This document shows positions 10,292 to 20,704 of a stretch of DNA of 64,000 bases, piece by piece. The DNA is taken from the NCBI GenBank assembly GCA_020744425.1, contig JAGMUV010000010.1, positions 682,001 through 746,000 on the forward strand, in the 5' to 3' direction. Below the pieces are notes generated by a model. That model saw only the letters and a program-made list of their open reading frames with translations. It did not search any database and had not been told where the DNA came from. Origin of the DNA: Dactylonectria macrodidyma (Eukaryota > Ascomycota > Sordariomycetes > Hypocreales > Nectriaceae). The position numbers and the translations under genes are program-made. Position 1 is the stretch's first letter; each line of letters opens with the position of its first letter.

Positions 10292-11824
10292 ATGCCTAAA
10301 TACACCCAAGAAGACCTTGAACTAGCCATTCAGGATGTGAGAAATGGCGTATCATTATTAAAAGCAGCCAATCAGCGCAGAGTCCCCAAATCAACCCTAC
10401 ACAGCAAGATAAATGGCGTACCTAGCCACAATGAAGCCCACGAATGGCGTCAGGTGCTTTCCAAATATCAGGAAGACCAGCTCACTAATTGGATCATCTT
10501 TCAAGATAAGCTCGGCATAGCGTTAACGCATGGCCAGATCCGGAAGTTAGCGATTTCCTTATTAGGCCAAAGCGGCACCAACCAACGACTCGGAAAACAC
10601 TAGATGAAGGGCTTCCTACGCCGCAACCCGCGAATAAAAACGCTCAAAGGAAAGGGAATCGACCGGAAAAGGATAAATGGAGCAAATCCGGCTGCTATTG
10701 GCGGGCTCTTTGATCTATTGGGCCAACCAGAGGTCGCATCGATCCCTCAACGCAACCGTTAGAATCTTAACGAAATTGGAGTCTTCCAAGGGCCCGGATC
10801 TAACGGGCTTATGGTTGGCCAATCAGAGCTTCAATCAACAATTAAGAAACAACCACAAAACCTTAACTAAATATCTATTCTTAAGGTTATTTCCGCAACG
10901 GGAAGGTGCCTTAACCCATTAGTTATCTTCAAAAGCAAAGACGTCCAGTACTAATAGTTTCCTAAAGAATTAGACTTTCTGACCAATTGGAGATTTACAT
11001 CATCTAAAAAGGGATAGACTAATAACGAAATTAGGCTTACGTAACTACAGGAAGTCTTTCTTCCAGGCTCAAAGCCTGCCCAGGCCAATAAAAAGCGGCT
11101 TCTTATCCTAAATAGGCATAGATCACACATAACGCCTGATTTTATACGTATTTATATGACCAATAGGGTTCATTTACTCTATTTACCACCTCACACAAGC
11201 TACATTCTTCAGCCTCTTAATATATCAGTCTTTAGGCCACTTAAAGCTATATATCGGGCTGCTTTACTACTAGCCAATCCTATTGCTAATACTGGCCCAA
11301 TTAAGAAGGAAGACTTTCTAAAATGCTATTTTCAGGCTAGGAAGAAGGCTATTACTACTCGAAATATCCGTTCGGATTAGAAAGGAGCCGGGTTGTGGCC
11401 AATCAACATCTCAAAGCCAATGAGTAGCAAATTCGTTATTAAGGATCCTAAGGACTCAATTACAGTCCAATTAGGAGCCCCCATTTCTCCAAAGACGAAT
11501 CAGAGGTCTGAAATCAGCCCTTTTATAACCCCTAAGACTTCGAGAGACGTTGCTTTATTAGTCCATTCTAAAAAGAAGGAACTTCTTAACAGCCCAACCA
11601 CAAGGCAGCTATTTCGGGCTATTGACCGGGGTTATAATAACCTTCACTTACACAACGCCCAATTAGAAGACAGAATTCTAGTCCAAGACCGAGATTCAAG
11701 CCAATCAAAGGCTAAGAAAAGAGGAAGGGTTTATAAAGACCCAAATAAGGAATTTTCTGACATTCAGAATGTCAAGAGGGCAAGAAGGCGAATAAAAACG
11801 CCTGAGGTTGAAGATTCAGAATAG
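10292..11824 (+). pseudogene. Fot1/pogo transposase, multiple in-frame stops
   Basis: One reading frame runs from the ATG at 10292 to the TAG ending at 11824 (about 510 codons) and is interrupted by roughly eight stop codons, with no frameshift needed. The N-terminal part (MPKYTQEDLELAIQDVRNG... and VPKSTLHSKINGV) is the psq/CENP-B helix-turn-helix of pogo transposases. The region around 11156-11380 (LLYLPPHTSYILQPLNISVF, then FLKCYFQARKKA) is the end of the DDE integrase domain. The C-terminal tail has GLWPINISKPMSSKF and a lysine/arginine-rich end. Stops such as TAG in place of a likely Trp before MKGFLRRNP are what C:G to T:A (RIP-type) mutation gives. The protein is inactive. Confidence 0.85.
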
Positions 11825-11975
11825 CTCGTTTTTCCTTTGTTTTTATTGGCTAGTTTTTTAATATTTAGAAAATTCATTAGTTATTTTATAAAAAATCAGT
11901 TGAAATGGACCAATTAGACCTCTTGGTTGTTATTTTATGTATAAGTGAAGTTAAATAAGGATTTTGGTCATTATA

Positions 11976-12025
11976 TAAGTGGGGCGTTCAGCTAAGCCCC
12001 TGTTCATCTAATGGGTGCGCTGACT
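11976..12025 (-). repeat. Right terminal inverted repeat
   Basis: This is the inverted partner of 10149-10198, identical over all 50 bp and followed by TA. Confidence 0.9.
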
Positions 12026-12027
12026 TA

Positions 12028-13299
12028 ACGGCTGCGGGCTGACAATCATCCTAGTACTAACACACCGACCCGCGTCATACCTGTTCTCCGTTACTGATCC
12101 AAATGCGTGCATGAACAAAATTTTATCAACTTTGCATAATTGGACTATGCTGTAGTTCCAGCAGATGTCAATATGTCACCGCCCGTACTAGATGGCCCTT
12201 CTTATCGTTCCAGTAGTAAAGAGGCCAGCTTCTGGGACACAATTCCCTATTTCTGATTCTATCGCACCGCTTTCTTCTCCTGGCAGCGTCCATGAAAAAA
12301 CGTTCTAATGGGAGCATAGGTATCTATCTTTCTACTTCAGAAACGGAACCTGCGGTTACAACCCTCATTTCGGTCGGCAACGCTTAGCTTCCAGGCAGAT
12401 GCATAACACCCCATTGTCCACTGAGACGGCTTTCTAAGCTATTGGTACTCCTACGGAGATCTCGGGAGGTGACTGTCACCATATAGAAGCTCTGTTGTAC
12501 CTTTCGCGACACTTTGCCACCCCCCCGACCCCCCTCGATTTCTTTCCACTCAGATCTCGCAGCTTTCATTGCGTCTCGATGCAAATATTTATCCAACTGC
12601 CGTTAGAGCTTCGCCTGATTTTCTAGTAGTTAATGACAAAGACAGCCCGTCGAATTTTCCGTCTTCATGTTGACGCTTGCGCTCTCAATACACGAACAAG
12701 GCTACATCCACTCCATCACTAGTAAAGAACTATTCGCTCCGTCGAGGGCGTTGCTGCTGGCACAGTTGCTGCTGGCACAAAGTCAAAGTTAAGAATGACG
12801 CCGTTGAGCTTTCTGACGATTTTGCTCAGAATTTATTCTACTCTCAAATTGTCCCTGGCGGTCTAGACGAGACTTCTATCCCAGGAACCCGTATACAACA
12901 TGGAGAGAATGGCTGTGGAAAATCTTTCAGACCCTACATCTGATACACGGTTATTTCTTACAAGGTTCGCTAGACAAGAATTCTGAATAGTTTCTAATAA
13001 AGCCACAGCGGTTCTGCCGCTTCCAGCAGTCAGCACTAAGCTCAAAGAGCGAACTTTAAGCCAGCGTGGAACCCGAAGGTCAGGCAAGAACGATAAACTT
13101 GCCAGGACGGCCGTTTTCGGGAGCCAAGATCCCAGCACAGAGTCAGGTCAGGTCTATGAAGTCGTAGCAGACGAGTCCGTCCAGGGAGACGGAGAGAATG
13201 ATCCTGGGAATGTCAAATGTAGCTGAGAATGAACTTACCAACAGCCACAGTCCAGCTTTACAGAGCGTGCTGAGTTTAGGAAGCACGACATCCATGTGA
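12028..13299. other. No clear gene; probable decayed mobile-element DNA
   Basis: Only short open frames are found on either strand (for example 12677-12943 plus and 12863-13138 minus). The stretch leads into the Helitron-type helicase remnant and may be part of the same decayed element. No termini were recognised. Confidence 0.3.
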
Positions 13300-13912
13300 G
13301 TGCCACGGACTCAGGAGTGCTGGCCCCTGACGAGGGCCCGACTGTTTGGACCTTCGATGTTCTTTTCTCTAAGCGGGAAGGCAAGCGGCGGAGCTTTTCA
13401 TGCTAAATATAAAACAGTTCATCGCCCTTCTACTGCTATGCCGCTGCTAAATTGGATGCAACATGACGAAGGTGTTGTCGAACAGCTGCGGGAGTTCATC
13501 GGTGGAGAGGGGGGTACTGGGAAATCGCCAGTGATCGAGGCAGTCGTGGAGCTGTTCGCTATTAAGAGCATCTAGATTCGCCTCTTGGTAACGGCAGCGT
13601 CAGGGACTGCAGCGGCGCAGATCAGCAGCACCACAATCCGCTCGGCTTGTTGCTTTTCGGGGACAAGATGTTACGTATCGACTTGGGTAGGGACGTTGAC
13701 GGAGTTAGATGGTCGAATCCGTCAGAGCGATACATCAACGGCCAGTCTTGAATTTGAGCTGGCAGGAGAAGACCCTGCTCATCTTCGACAAGGTCAGCAT
13801 GTTAGGGGCTCGGACGCTCTACGCTGTGAATGAGCGACTCTACAGGCTCCACAACTACCCCAAGGATTTTGTGGGAATCCCCGCTGGCAATGCTACCATT
13901 GTGCTCCGTTAG
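13300..13912 (+). pseudogene. Helitron-type PIF1-like helicase fragment
   Basis: The Walker A region reads FIGGEGGTGKS, followed by VIEAVVELFA, as in the PIF1-like helicase of fungal Helitrons. After a stop, the same frame continues with LLVTAASGTAAAQISSTTI, then a frame change, then WQEKTLLIFDKVSMLGARTLYAVNERLYRL. The last piece holds the Walker B segment, with Lys where the family has Glu in DEVSM. The order and spacing match the start of the helicase domain. Stops, frameshifts and the lost Walker B Glu show it is dead, and only a few hundred bases of the roughly 4-5 kb of a full Helitron reading frame are recognisable. Confidence 0.6.
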
Positions 13913-16900
13913 AATCGACCTAGGCTGCCGGATTGCTCTTGCCTTCTTCTATTCGACAACACTCTCAAATAGGAGATGCCTTGGGGCGGGAGATGCTAAG
14001 AGTTGACGAAGACGATGGTTTCAGCCCACAGGTGAGCTCGCTGACCAATGACCGGTCGCTAGGTGATTACATCCTGTCATGCCTTATACTAAACCTTAGG
14101 TTGTCGTAACGCTATTTTACCGGCACTGGTTTCGCACTCTTCTCGCGCCAGCCTGGTACCTAATAATAATAGGTCCTTAAGATCATCATTTAGCTTGCGT
14201 AGATAAGGTTAAATGACGGGGGCTCGGAAGTTGAACCTCCACATAAATGTTTGCGGGGGATCTGCGAAGTAGCTAGCACATCTGTCTTAGGGGTGTGTTT
14301 TGGCTTGGGCGCAGGTCCACGAGACCGGCGCCGCTGCCTTCGTTCTTCCCTGACTTGCTCCTCTCATTCCTCTTGATCTTGGCCTCTTCAATTTGTTGTT
14401 GACAATTCAATTTCATAGTTTCGTTGCATTGGCGCTTGGGAAAGCAACGCTGGCCCCAAAGGCGCGCCGGATCAGACATTGATGTCACGACTTCCTTGCT
14501 CCACCATTTTAGTACCCTCTCCTTCTCAGTTGTGGATTCGCCTTTTATTCTCGCCGTGATCGCTTCGGACTGGCAACGACCAGTCTTTGGCAATAGCACG
14601 TTAGTTTCATTATTTATCCGTCGGTTACCACCACACGATGCCTGCGTCCTTTTTTGCAGAATGGATCTCCGTACAGGGTGTCTTGTACGACCGCCCGGCT
14701 ACCGGCAAGTCATTCACATATTTGCTTGGGCAAGCAAAGAAAGGAACCATGCTTTAATTACTTTTTCAATCAATCTGTCAACGAATTGAGACTCTGTTCT
14801 TGACGAACTCGGAAGATGTTGAGAGTGAAGCCCCAGTCTGCGTGTGCTCTAACCCTAGCCCCGTGACATCTGTTGTTCGGGACTCACGGCCCACACACAG
14901 CTACGCGGTCTGATGACGGTAACATCATGTCCTGACATCTTTCTGCCCGGAACATGCTTCATTACGGTAGAATGTCGACCCGAGCAGTTACTGGCATCAA
15001 GATCACGAGGCGCAAGCTGGACGGGAGACACGGAAGTGTTTAGAGGGCCCTTCGCCTACGACGCCGCGAAGAACGAACTTCTTCTTCTCCCTCACTTCTC
15101 TAAAAATGGCCTTACTCTCTTTCATAGCTTTCTAACAATGTTCGCTTCGTAGCTCCTCCATTCTGTTTCCACTTTCGACGGTTCTTCTATGATGATGACC
15201 TCGGTCGACCTTGGTGTGTTTGGCGGCCTCTGACGACATTAGCTTGATGGTTTTAATGTTTCTATAATTAGCGAGAAAGACCTCGAATGTTCTACAGTTA
15301 AAACGGAGACATCATCTGGCCTACACTGCTGACGCTCTTTTCGACCTGCACTGGGCGCCGTGTTCCCGTAGCCCTCGACTAGCTGCTTCCTCCATCATCC
15401 GTAGGCGTTGCTAATGACTCCACGTTCCGCTCAGGGTCCCTGAGCCCCGACACGAGTTCTTGCATCCTTCTGGCTACTGCTTTGTGCTTCAGATTCGACC
15501 TCGGGGTCTGTGTCTCCAAGTTCATCAAGGAACCTCGTACCCCTCGTGAAAGAAGCCAGACGAGGCGTTCGAAGTCTTCACTGTCTCCCGAGAAAAACCT
15601 CTCACCCTGACGCGTTTACTTAGCCTCAACACGTCGTCTGTATCTCCCCTTGAAACACTCAGACTCCAGTCAACCTTTGTGCTTTCTCCTAGACATGTGT
15701 CTCGAATCCCATGGTTTGTTGCGAACCCGGTTGGGCAATTAATGATCGTCCCATAGATGTTGGCAAACGGTAATATAGGAAATAGAACTTCTATCTGAGA
15801 AGTATCAAGCAAACATAGAGGAAATTTGCGATCGACACAAATAGTAACCTCAAAAGCCGAAACCTTCGAAGTGGGCAACGGACCGGCCGTTGCTTTCCAA
15901 TTCACGGTATTTTGCCCATGTGCTTGGACAAGTTTCAATTTATGGAGCTCCTATGTGTTGCGCATTTTGGGGGTCCTGGGATGCTTTTAATCGAGTGAGT
16001 CGTACTTGGACTTTGTGAATTACTAATTTGAGACTGTTTTCCATCAGATAGATATTACTCAAACTAGCACTCAGGGGACTTGGCTGTGCAAAGGCCGGAA
16101 GGTTCACTGGCTTCGTCAGAAGTAGAGCACTGAATCAATCCACCCGACTTGGATGTTTAAGGTGGCTTGTATCAAAGCGACAATAGTTATGTCAGTTATC
16201 GGAATCTGGAATTGTTCTATATTTGAACAGGATAGAGTTAAGAATCGATGAAAGAGCTTAATATCTATAACAAGTCTAGCCCAGCTCTTCACTTTCTGAG
16301 ATGAGATCAATGGTTATATTACTCCTATAGAAGTTGATTCAGACATGGCAGACCAGAAGTACCATCCCAGCTACAGACCTTCGCCTGCCCCCCCTTGTAA
16401 GAGTGTCCCTCATGCATCAGGTTCACTGGAGTCTATAGTCAACGGCATCACTAGCCATACCATTCTAGTTCCATAGGTACAAGATGATACTGGAGAGAAT
16501 TCAGTAATTATAAAATATGTTCATGGCCTGTTTGTTCCCCGCCTCCCTGCAGAGAGCTAGGCTCGCGTCAAGTGGCACATACATTCCACGATGCCTACCC
16601 CTTTTGACACCACCAATATGGTACATTTTACATCGAATCTGTCTTGCTCGCCCGTGGTGGAAAGGATTAGCAACGCTGCCGATATAGCCCATATAGCTCA
16701 ATGTCAAGTGGGGTAGTGATGGATCGTTGCGGGAAGAACGGCGAGTGTGGGAACATTCCCTTTCTGCTCGATTAATGCAACGGCCGTGCCATCACTCCTC
16801 GTATTCATACATAGCTCTTGCGACATTGTTGATCGTTACCTGTTCAAGAGAAACCTACGGGGGCATTTGTACGAGTATAGTGTTGATAATACGAAGGCCA

Positions 16901-17095
16901 AGACACTACGCGAGGAGATCACACTGAATTAGGCAGGTCGGATAGATTGCAATGCGACTCTGGCAAGTGTCTCGTATCTTTAGTTCAGCACATTCTCCCC
17001 TTGTCATTGTCCGAATCAGAAAAGATAAATACCTCTTTGAAGCCGAGTACTAGTCATTCTAGTAAACCCATCCGGCTAACAAGCGCAACGCCATC
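13913..17095. other. Long stretch without a supportable gene
   Basis: This holds only isolated open frames without recognisable domains. The longest are 14273-14599 (-), which is lysine/arginine-rich, and 15525-15938 (-), 137 aa, with no recognised motif. Given the mobile-element remnants to the left, it is probably decayed repeat DNA. The last few hundred bases would be the promoter of the M43 protease. Confidence 0.3.
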
Positions 17096-18070
17096 ATGAA
17101 GTTCAACTCTTTGGTTAAAGTGACTCTCTTTGCGTCATCGTTGAGCCCGTCTTTCGCACTCGGTTATTGTGGAACTAATACTAGCCATGTGCCACTTGAA
17201 CAAAATATTCGTGCACTTGCAGCTGCAGAAAAAACCGAGACGCATCTTATCGACGTCTTCTTTCACGTCGCTAGTACTCGTGCAAACCAAGACCTGATCA
17301 CCGACAAGATGGTCGATACACAGGTCAGTTCACAGCCAGCCAGCTCATTCTTGGGATATCTCACTCAGAATCTGCAGTTTGACGTACTCCGCAGCGCCTT
17401 TCTCCAATATGGCTTTGACTTCAAGCTCGTCAACACATCCCGCATCGTCGATGATACGATAGGCAAGGGCTTCTACGGCGAAAGCGGCGGGATAGACGAT
17501 TACGATGCGTACGTCGCATTCTTCAGAGCAAACCGACGAGGCCCTTATGATTCGCTCAATGTTTATTTCTTCAGCGACCTAATCCCAGGTCTGGGTGGAT
17601 CGTGCAACCTGCCGTCGCCATCGTCGTCAAATCCTGACTATGACAACTTTTGGACCGACGGCTGCATTCTCAATGCAAACACCATGCCTGGTATGCCCGC
17701 TACGGGAGATGACAGCACTGACGAGCCTCGCAAAGGGCACGTGGCTATTCATGAAGTCGGCCACTGGCTTGGTCTCTTGCACACGTTTCACGGACGTCTA
17801 TGCGAGTCCATCAATGACCAGGTCAGCGATACTCCTGCGCAGTCTGGTGGCTCATCTGGGTGTCCCATTGGAAGGGATTCATGCCCCGACTTGCCAGGAG
17901 TAGATCCTATTCACAATTATATGGATTATTCTGATGATACTTGGTGAGTTGTACTTCTGCTCGCCACAAGAATTCTTCCAGGCTAATCATCAAATAGCAC
18001 GAATGAGTTTACGCCAGGCCAAGCTGAAAGAATGCAGCTTCAGTTCACGATATATAGAAAGGATATTTGA
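17096..18070 (+). CDS. Secreted metalloprotease, M43 (pappalysin/MEP1-like) family
   Basis: Two exons (17096-17943 and 17998-18070) encode 306 aa. Residues 1-22 are a signal peptide (basic start, hydrophobic LFASSLSPSFALG). The zinc site HEVGHWLGLLH lies at about 219-229 (His219, Glu220, His223 and His229), and the downstream NYMDYSDDTC provides the Met-turn, with Met276. This arrangement, with flanking cysteines, is that of the fungal secreted M43B proteases. The 54-bp intron splits the codon of the Cys after DDT, and the short second exon gives the conserved FTPGQAERMQLQ end. Length is normal for the family. It is probably an extracellular endopeptidase for nutrient protein or host substrates. 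It stands alone, with gene-poor DNA on both sides, and no regulatory site was recognised. Confidence 0.9.
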
Positions 18071-19207
18071 AGTCATGTAGCGTATCGCTGATTCCATTAG
18101 GAGGGGTTGTAATAGAAAGGACGCAGGTAGGCGAACTGAGGATACATGTTCTGTCACATATTCACTTCTAAACTTGTGATTGAAGATATTAGAAGTGTTG
18201 AATATTCCTATGACCTGTGTGACAATAAAAGCCATTTGATGATGGACTTACTAGTCTTCTGCGGGCAACTTCTTCTCGAGTGACGACAATACCTTATGAG
18301 AGTCCACAAACATGGATCATGTGCAGACTCTATTTAAAGAGGCACAAGCCCCCATTCATTGACCGCAAGAAACTAGAAGTCCTTCATGGAGATCTTATTG
18401 ATTTCAAAGCCGACCGGGGATCATCCAGAAAGCTGCGTACTTTCGGGTAGGTACTCCAGAAATAGAAGGTTACATTCAACTCCGGTGGTTAGGTTCGGAA
18501 GCGGTATGCAAGGGAACTAATTTTCGACCTTAGATATTCGACTTGTTCCATTCTTCATCGCAGCAGCAGGCGCGTCCCAAGACTCCCTTTACAAAGGAGC
18601 TTCCAGCATGAAATCTCTATTGTGATGGCTGATGCCGACTATTGTAACGCGGTTGGATGTCATGGCGCGACCATGCCATACAGGTTGAAGCCAAGCGTTG
18701 TATCGGGTTTCCGAGATGAACATCAATTCATCTTGGGTAAAGGGGAAGATATCCAAGCCCTGGTCGAGTAACTTTCTCCGGGTTATATTGGGGAATTTCT
18801 CTCGTTACTTCATGCATAGTAACCCCTTTATCTTGAACGCTTCCGTGCAAGTTAGTGTTAGTCTCGAACGCTTCTAGACAAAGTCAAGACCCTTTGATCA
18901 CACATCATCAAACCTGCATATGCGGCGTAGAGACTTCCAAATTGGGGACTTGTAGGGGAAGGTTGTCATACTAGTAATTAGGAACAGCCAATAAGGTGGC
19001 TAGGATTTGTTGAATATGTGTATTATGGGGTGATGATGATTCCACCGCATTATTGGTGTTATGCCCACGCGAGCGGTCGCCATCACGCATCAAAAGTGGA
19101 CAAACAAGCCCATAAATCCAAAGTATTTAGCTTCTAGATCACGAAATTCATTACTTTGTATTGGAAGTACGTAGATAACCTATGGAAGAAAAAGCTCGGC
19201 GCGGAGC
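18071..19207. other. Intergenic, nothing recognised
   Basis: Stops are frequent in all frames. A short open reading around 18360-18450 has no recognisable motif. The stretch lies between the 3' ends of the M43 gene (+) and the 498-aa orphan (-). Confidence 0.35.
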
Positions 19208-20704
19208 TCACAGTTTGGTCTCTTCCAGCCCACCATCATCCTCACCGGTAGGCCCTCCGACCTCAGAGTCGTCGTATTTGATAGACATGAACTTTCCAGG
19301 GTAGTATTTGGCAGCCCACATTTGCGCCAGCATCTTTTGGTCAATATCCTTCAAATAGTAGTTGATGGGAACCCCAGCATGGCTCTCTGCAGTCTTTTTC
19401 AGGTAGTCTTCCAGAGCCGTCATCATAGAATTGATGTCAAGGATCTTATTCTTGCCGTCGCCGATAATAACCAGGGCGCTCAAGGAGGCATCGATGGTAT
19501 TGCCTTCTATCTCAGAGGCCTGGCCGCTAGTTCGCGAGGCTTCGGCCATCGAACGAACCGTAGCTTGTTCAGGCGAGGTCGCAATCTGCATGGCAGCGAC
19601 TGCTTCCACATCGGACTTTGGGTCGAAACTTGCGAACTTCTCGACGGCTATCGAAACCTCGTTGGCCTCCATCGAAGGAGTCACGCCCATCGTCAGTACT
19701 GTCACACGAGATTGGACATTCTGCTGACTGAGGAGGTTCTTCACGTCGCTGGCAAACTTGGTGTCGACACCTACTTTGCCCTCAGCTCTGGAAAACCAGC
19801 CACCTGCGTCCATTGTGCGCTGCATATACATAGCGGCGGCTTCCAAGGGCTCTGAAGCAGACGTGTTTGTCGTATTGAGTACATGGATCATGCCAACGAA
19901 GCTCGATCCAAACGTGGTGCCGGAGATGATGGAGTACTTCTCCTTACGTTCTTGACTATCATTCATGGCACATTTCATCATGCTTGGGCCGCTGGTTGGG
20001 TCCAGCTTCTTTCCAGGAAATAGATGATTCCACACTTTGATGGCTTTGTCGATGTGCATCACAAATGGGGCCACGATGTTTGCATTTTTGTGCGTGCAAT
20101 TCACGGACAGCACAAGAGTGCCCTTAATGCTGTGCGAGCTCAATTGATGGCTGACCTGTCGTGAAGCTGCGTTGCCAATTTTCATAGATTGGATCGCCCC
20201 GAAGACGCTGCTTGCGGCTCCAGAGACGTACGAGGCAATTTGAGCGCTGTACTCAGCCGAGTTTTGCGAGTTTGAGTCGAATGAGAAGTACTGCATATCC
20301 ATATTCATGGTGTCAGCGGCGAGGGGCATCGTCTTAATTTCACTGCGCAGGTAGTCGACGGGACTTTCGATTTGCTTATGAACCGAATGAATCTTCTTTC
20401 GCAATTCCATTATCTGAGGTTCGGCGGCCATTTTTGCGGTTGCATAACCGGCCGCTGCTTTCTCAATCGCCTGGTTCAGCTTTTGCAGCTCAGCGTCCAA
20501 AGCTTCAGTCCCGACACCAAGATTCTTAAGTTCGGTTTTGGTCATGGTCAGGCTTCGCTTGGATGAGATGAGAGAGTTGAGACCATCCTGGGCAGCGTCA
20601 ACGGGGGCTTGTAGTTTTGCAATGGCTTCGACGTTGGTGAGTGCAGCTTCATGTACTACGCTCATGAGAGTGAGGCTAGGATCGTAGGGTATAGATGTAG
20701 GCAT
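19208..20704 (-). CDS. Intronless 498-aa protein of unknown function
   Basis: A single uninterrupted frame encodes 498 aa from the ATG at 20704 (MPTSIPYDPSLTL); an upstream in-frame ATG at 20776 would add 24 residues, but I prefer the internal one because the segment before it is not conserved-looking. I recognise no catalytic family. Residues about 30-130 are rich in Ala, Glu, Lys and Leu and probably form coiled coil (for example LDAELQKLNQAIEKAAAGYA). Residues about 155-200 are Ser/Ala-rich (SAQIASYVSGAASSVFGAI). The C-terminus is acidic (GPTGEDDGGLEETKL). There is no signal peptide and no strong membrane helix. The helical start followed by a small-residue amphipathic stretch superficially resembles pore-forming or membrane-associated proteins, but this is inference only. 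Reading-frame quality is excellent and the gene is very likely real. Confidence 0.8.
   Translation of the reverse strand: MPTSIPYDPSLTLMSVVHEAALTNVEAIAKLQAPVDAAQDGLNSLISSKRSLTMTKTELKNLGVGTEALDAELQKLNQAIEKAAAGYATAKMAAEPQIMELRKKIHSVHKQIESPVDYLRSEIKTMPLAADTMNMDMQYFSFDSNSQNSAEYSAQIASYVSGAASSVFGAIQSMKIGNAASRQVSHQLSSHSIKGTLVLSVNCTHKNANIVAPFVMHIDKAIKVWNHLFPGKKLDPTSGPSMMKCAMNDSQERKEKYSIISGTTFGSSFVGMIHVLNTTNTSASEPLEAAAMYMQRTMDAGGWFSRAEGKVGVDTKFASDVKNLLSQQNVQSRVTVLTMGVTPSMEANEVSIAVEKFASFDPKSDVEAVAAMQIATSPEQATVRSMAEASRTSGQASEIEGNTIDASLSALVIIGDGKNKILDINSMMTALEDYLKKTAESHAGVPINYYLKDIDQKMLAQMWAAKYYPGKFMSIKYDDSEVGGPTGEDDGGLEETKL

Larger units (their letters stand above)
10149..12025 (+). mobile_element. Fot1/pogo-type DNA transposon (Tc1/mariner superfamily), non-autonomous
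   Basis: This 1877-bp element has 50-bp terminal inverted repeats that read identically at both ends (10149-10198 and the reverse complement of 11976-12025). It is flanked by the TA target duplication (10147-10148 and 12026-12027) expected of Tc1/mariner elements. It encodes a pogo-like transposase riddled with stops. Size, TIR length and TA site match fungal Fot1-like elements. It sits about 120 bp downstream of the broken HAD gene. Confidence 0.9.

Noticed and set aside
15525..15938. 137-codon minus-strand frame
   Set aside because: No recognised domain, no neighbouring exons with fitting splice sites, and it lies in repeat-rich DNA.
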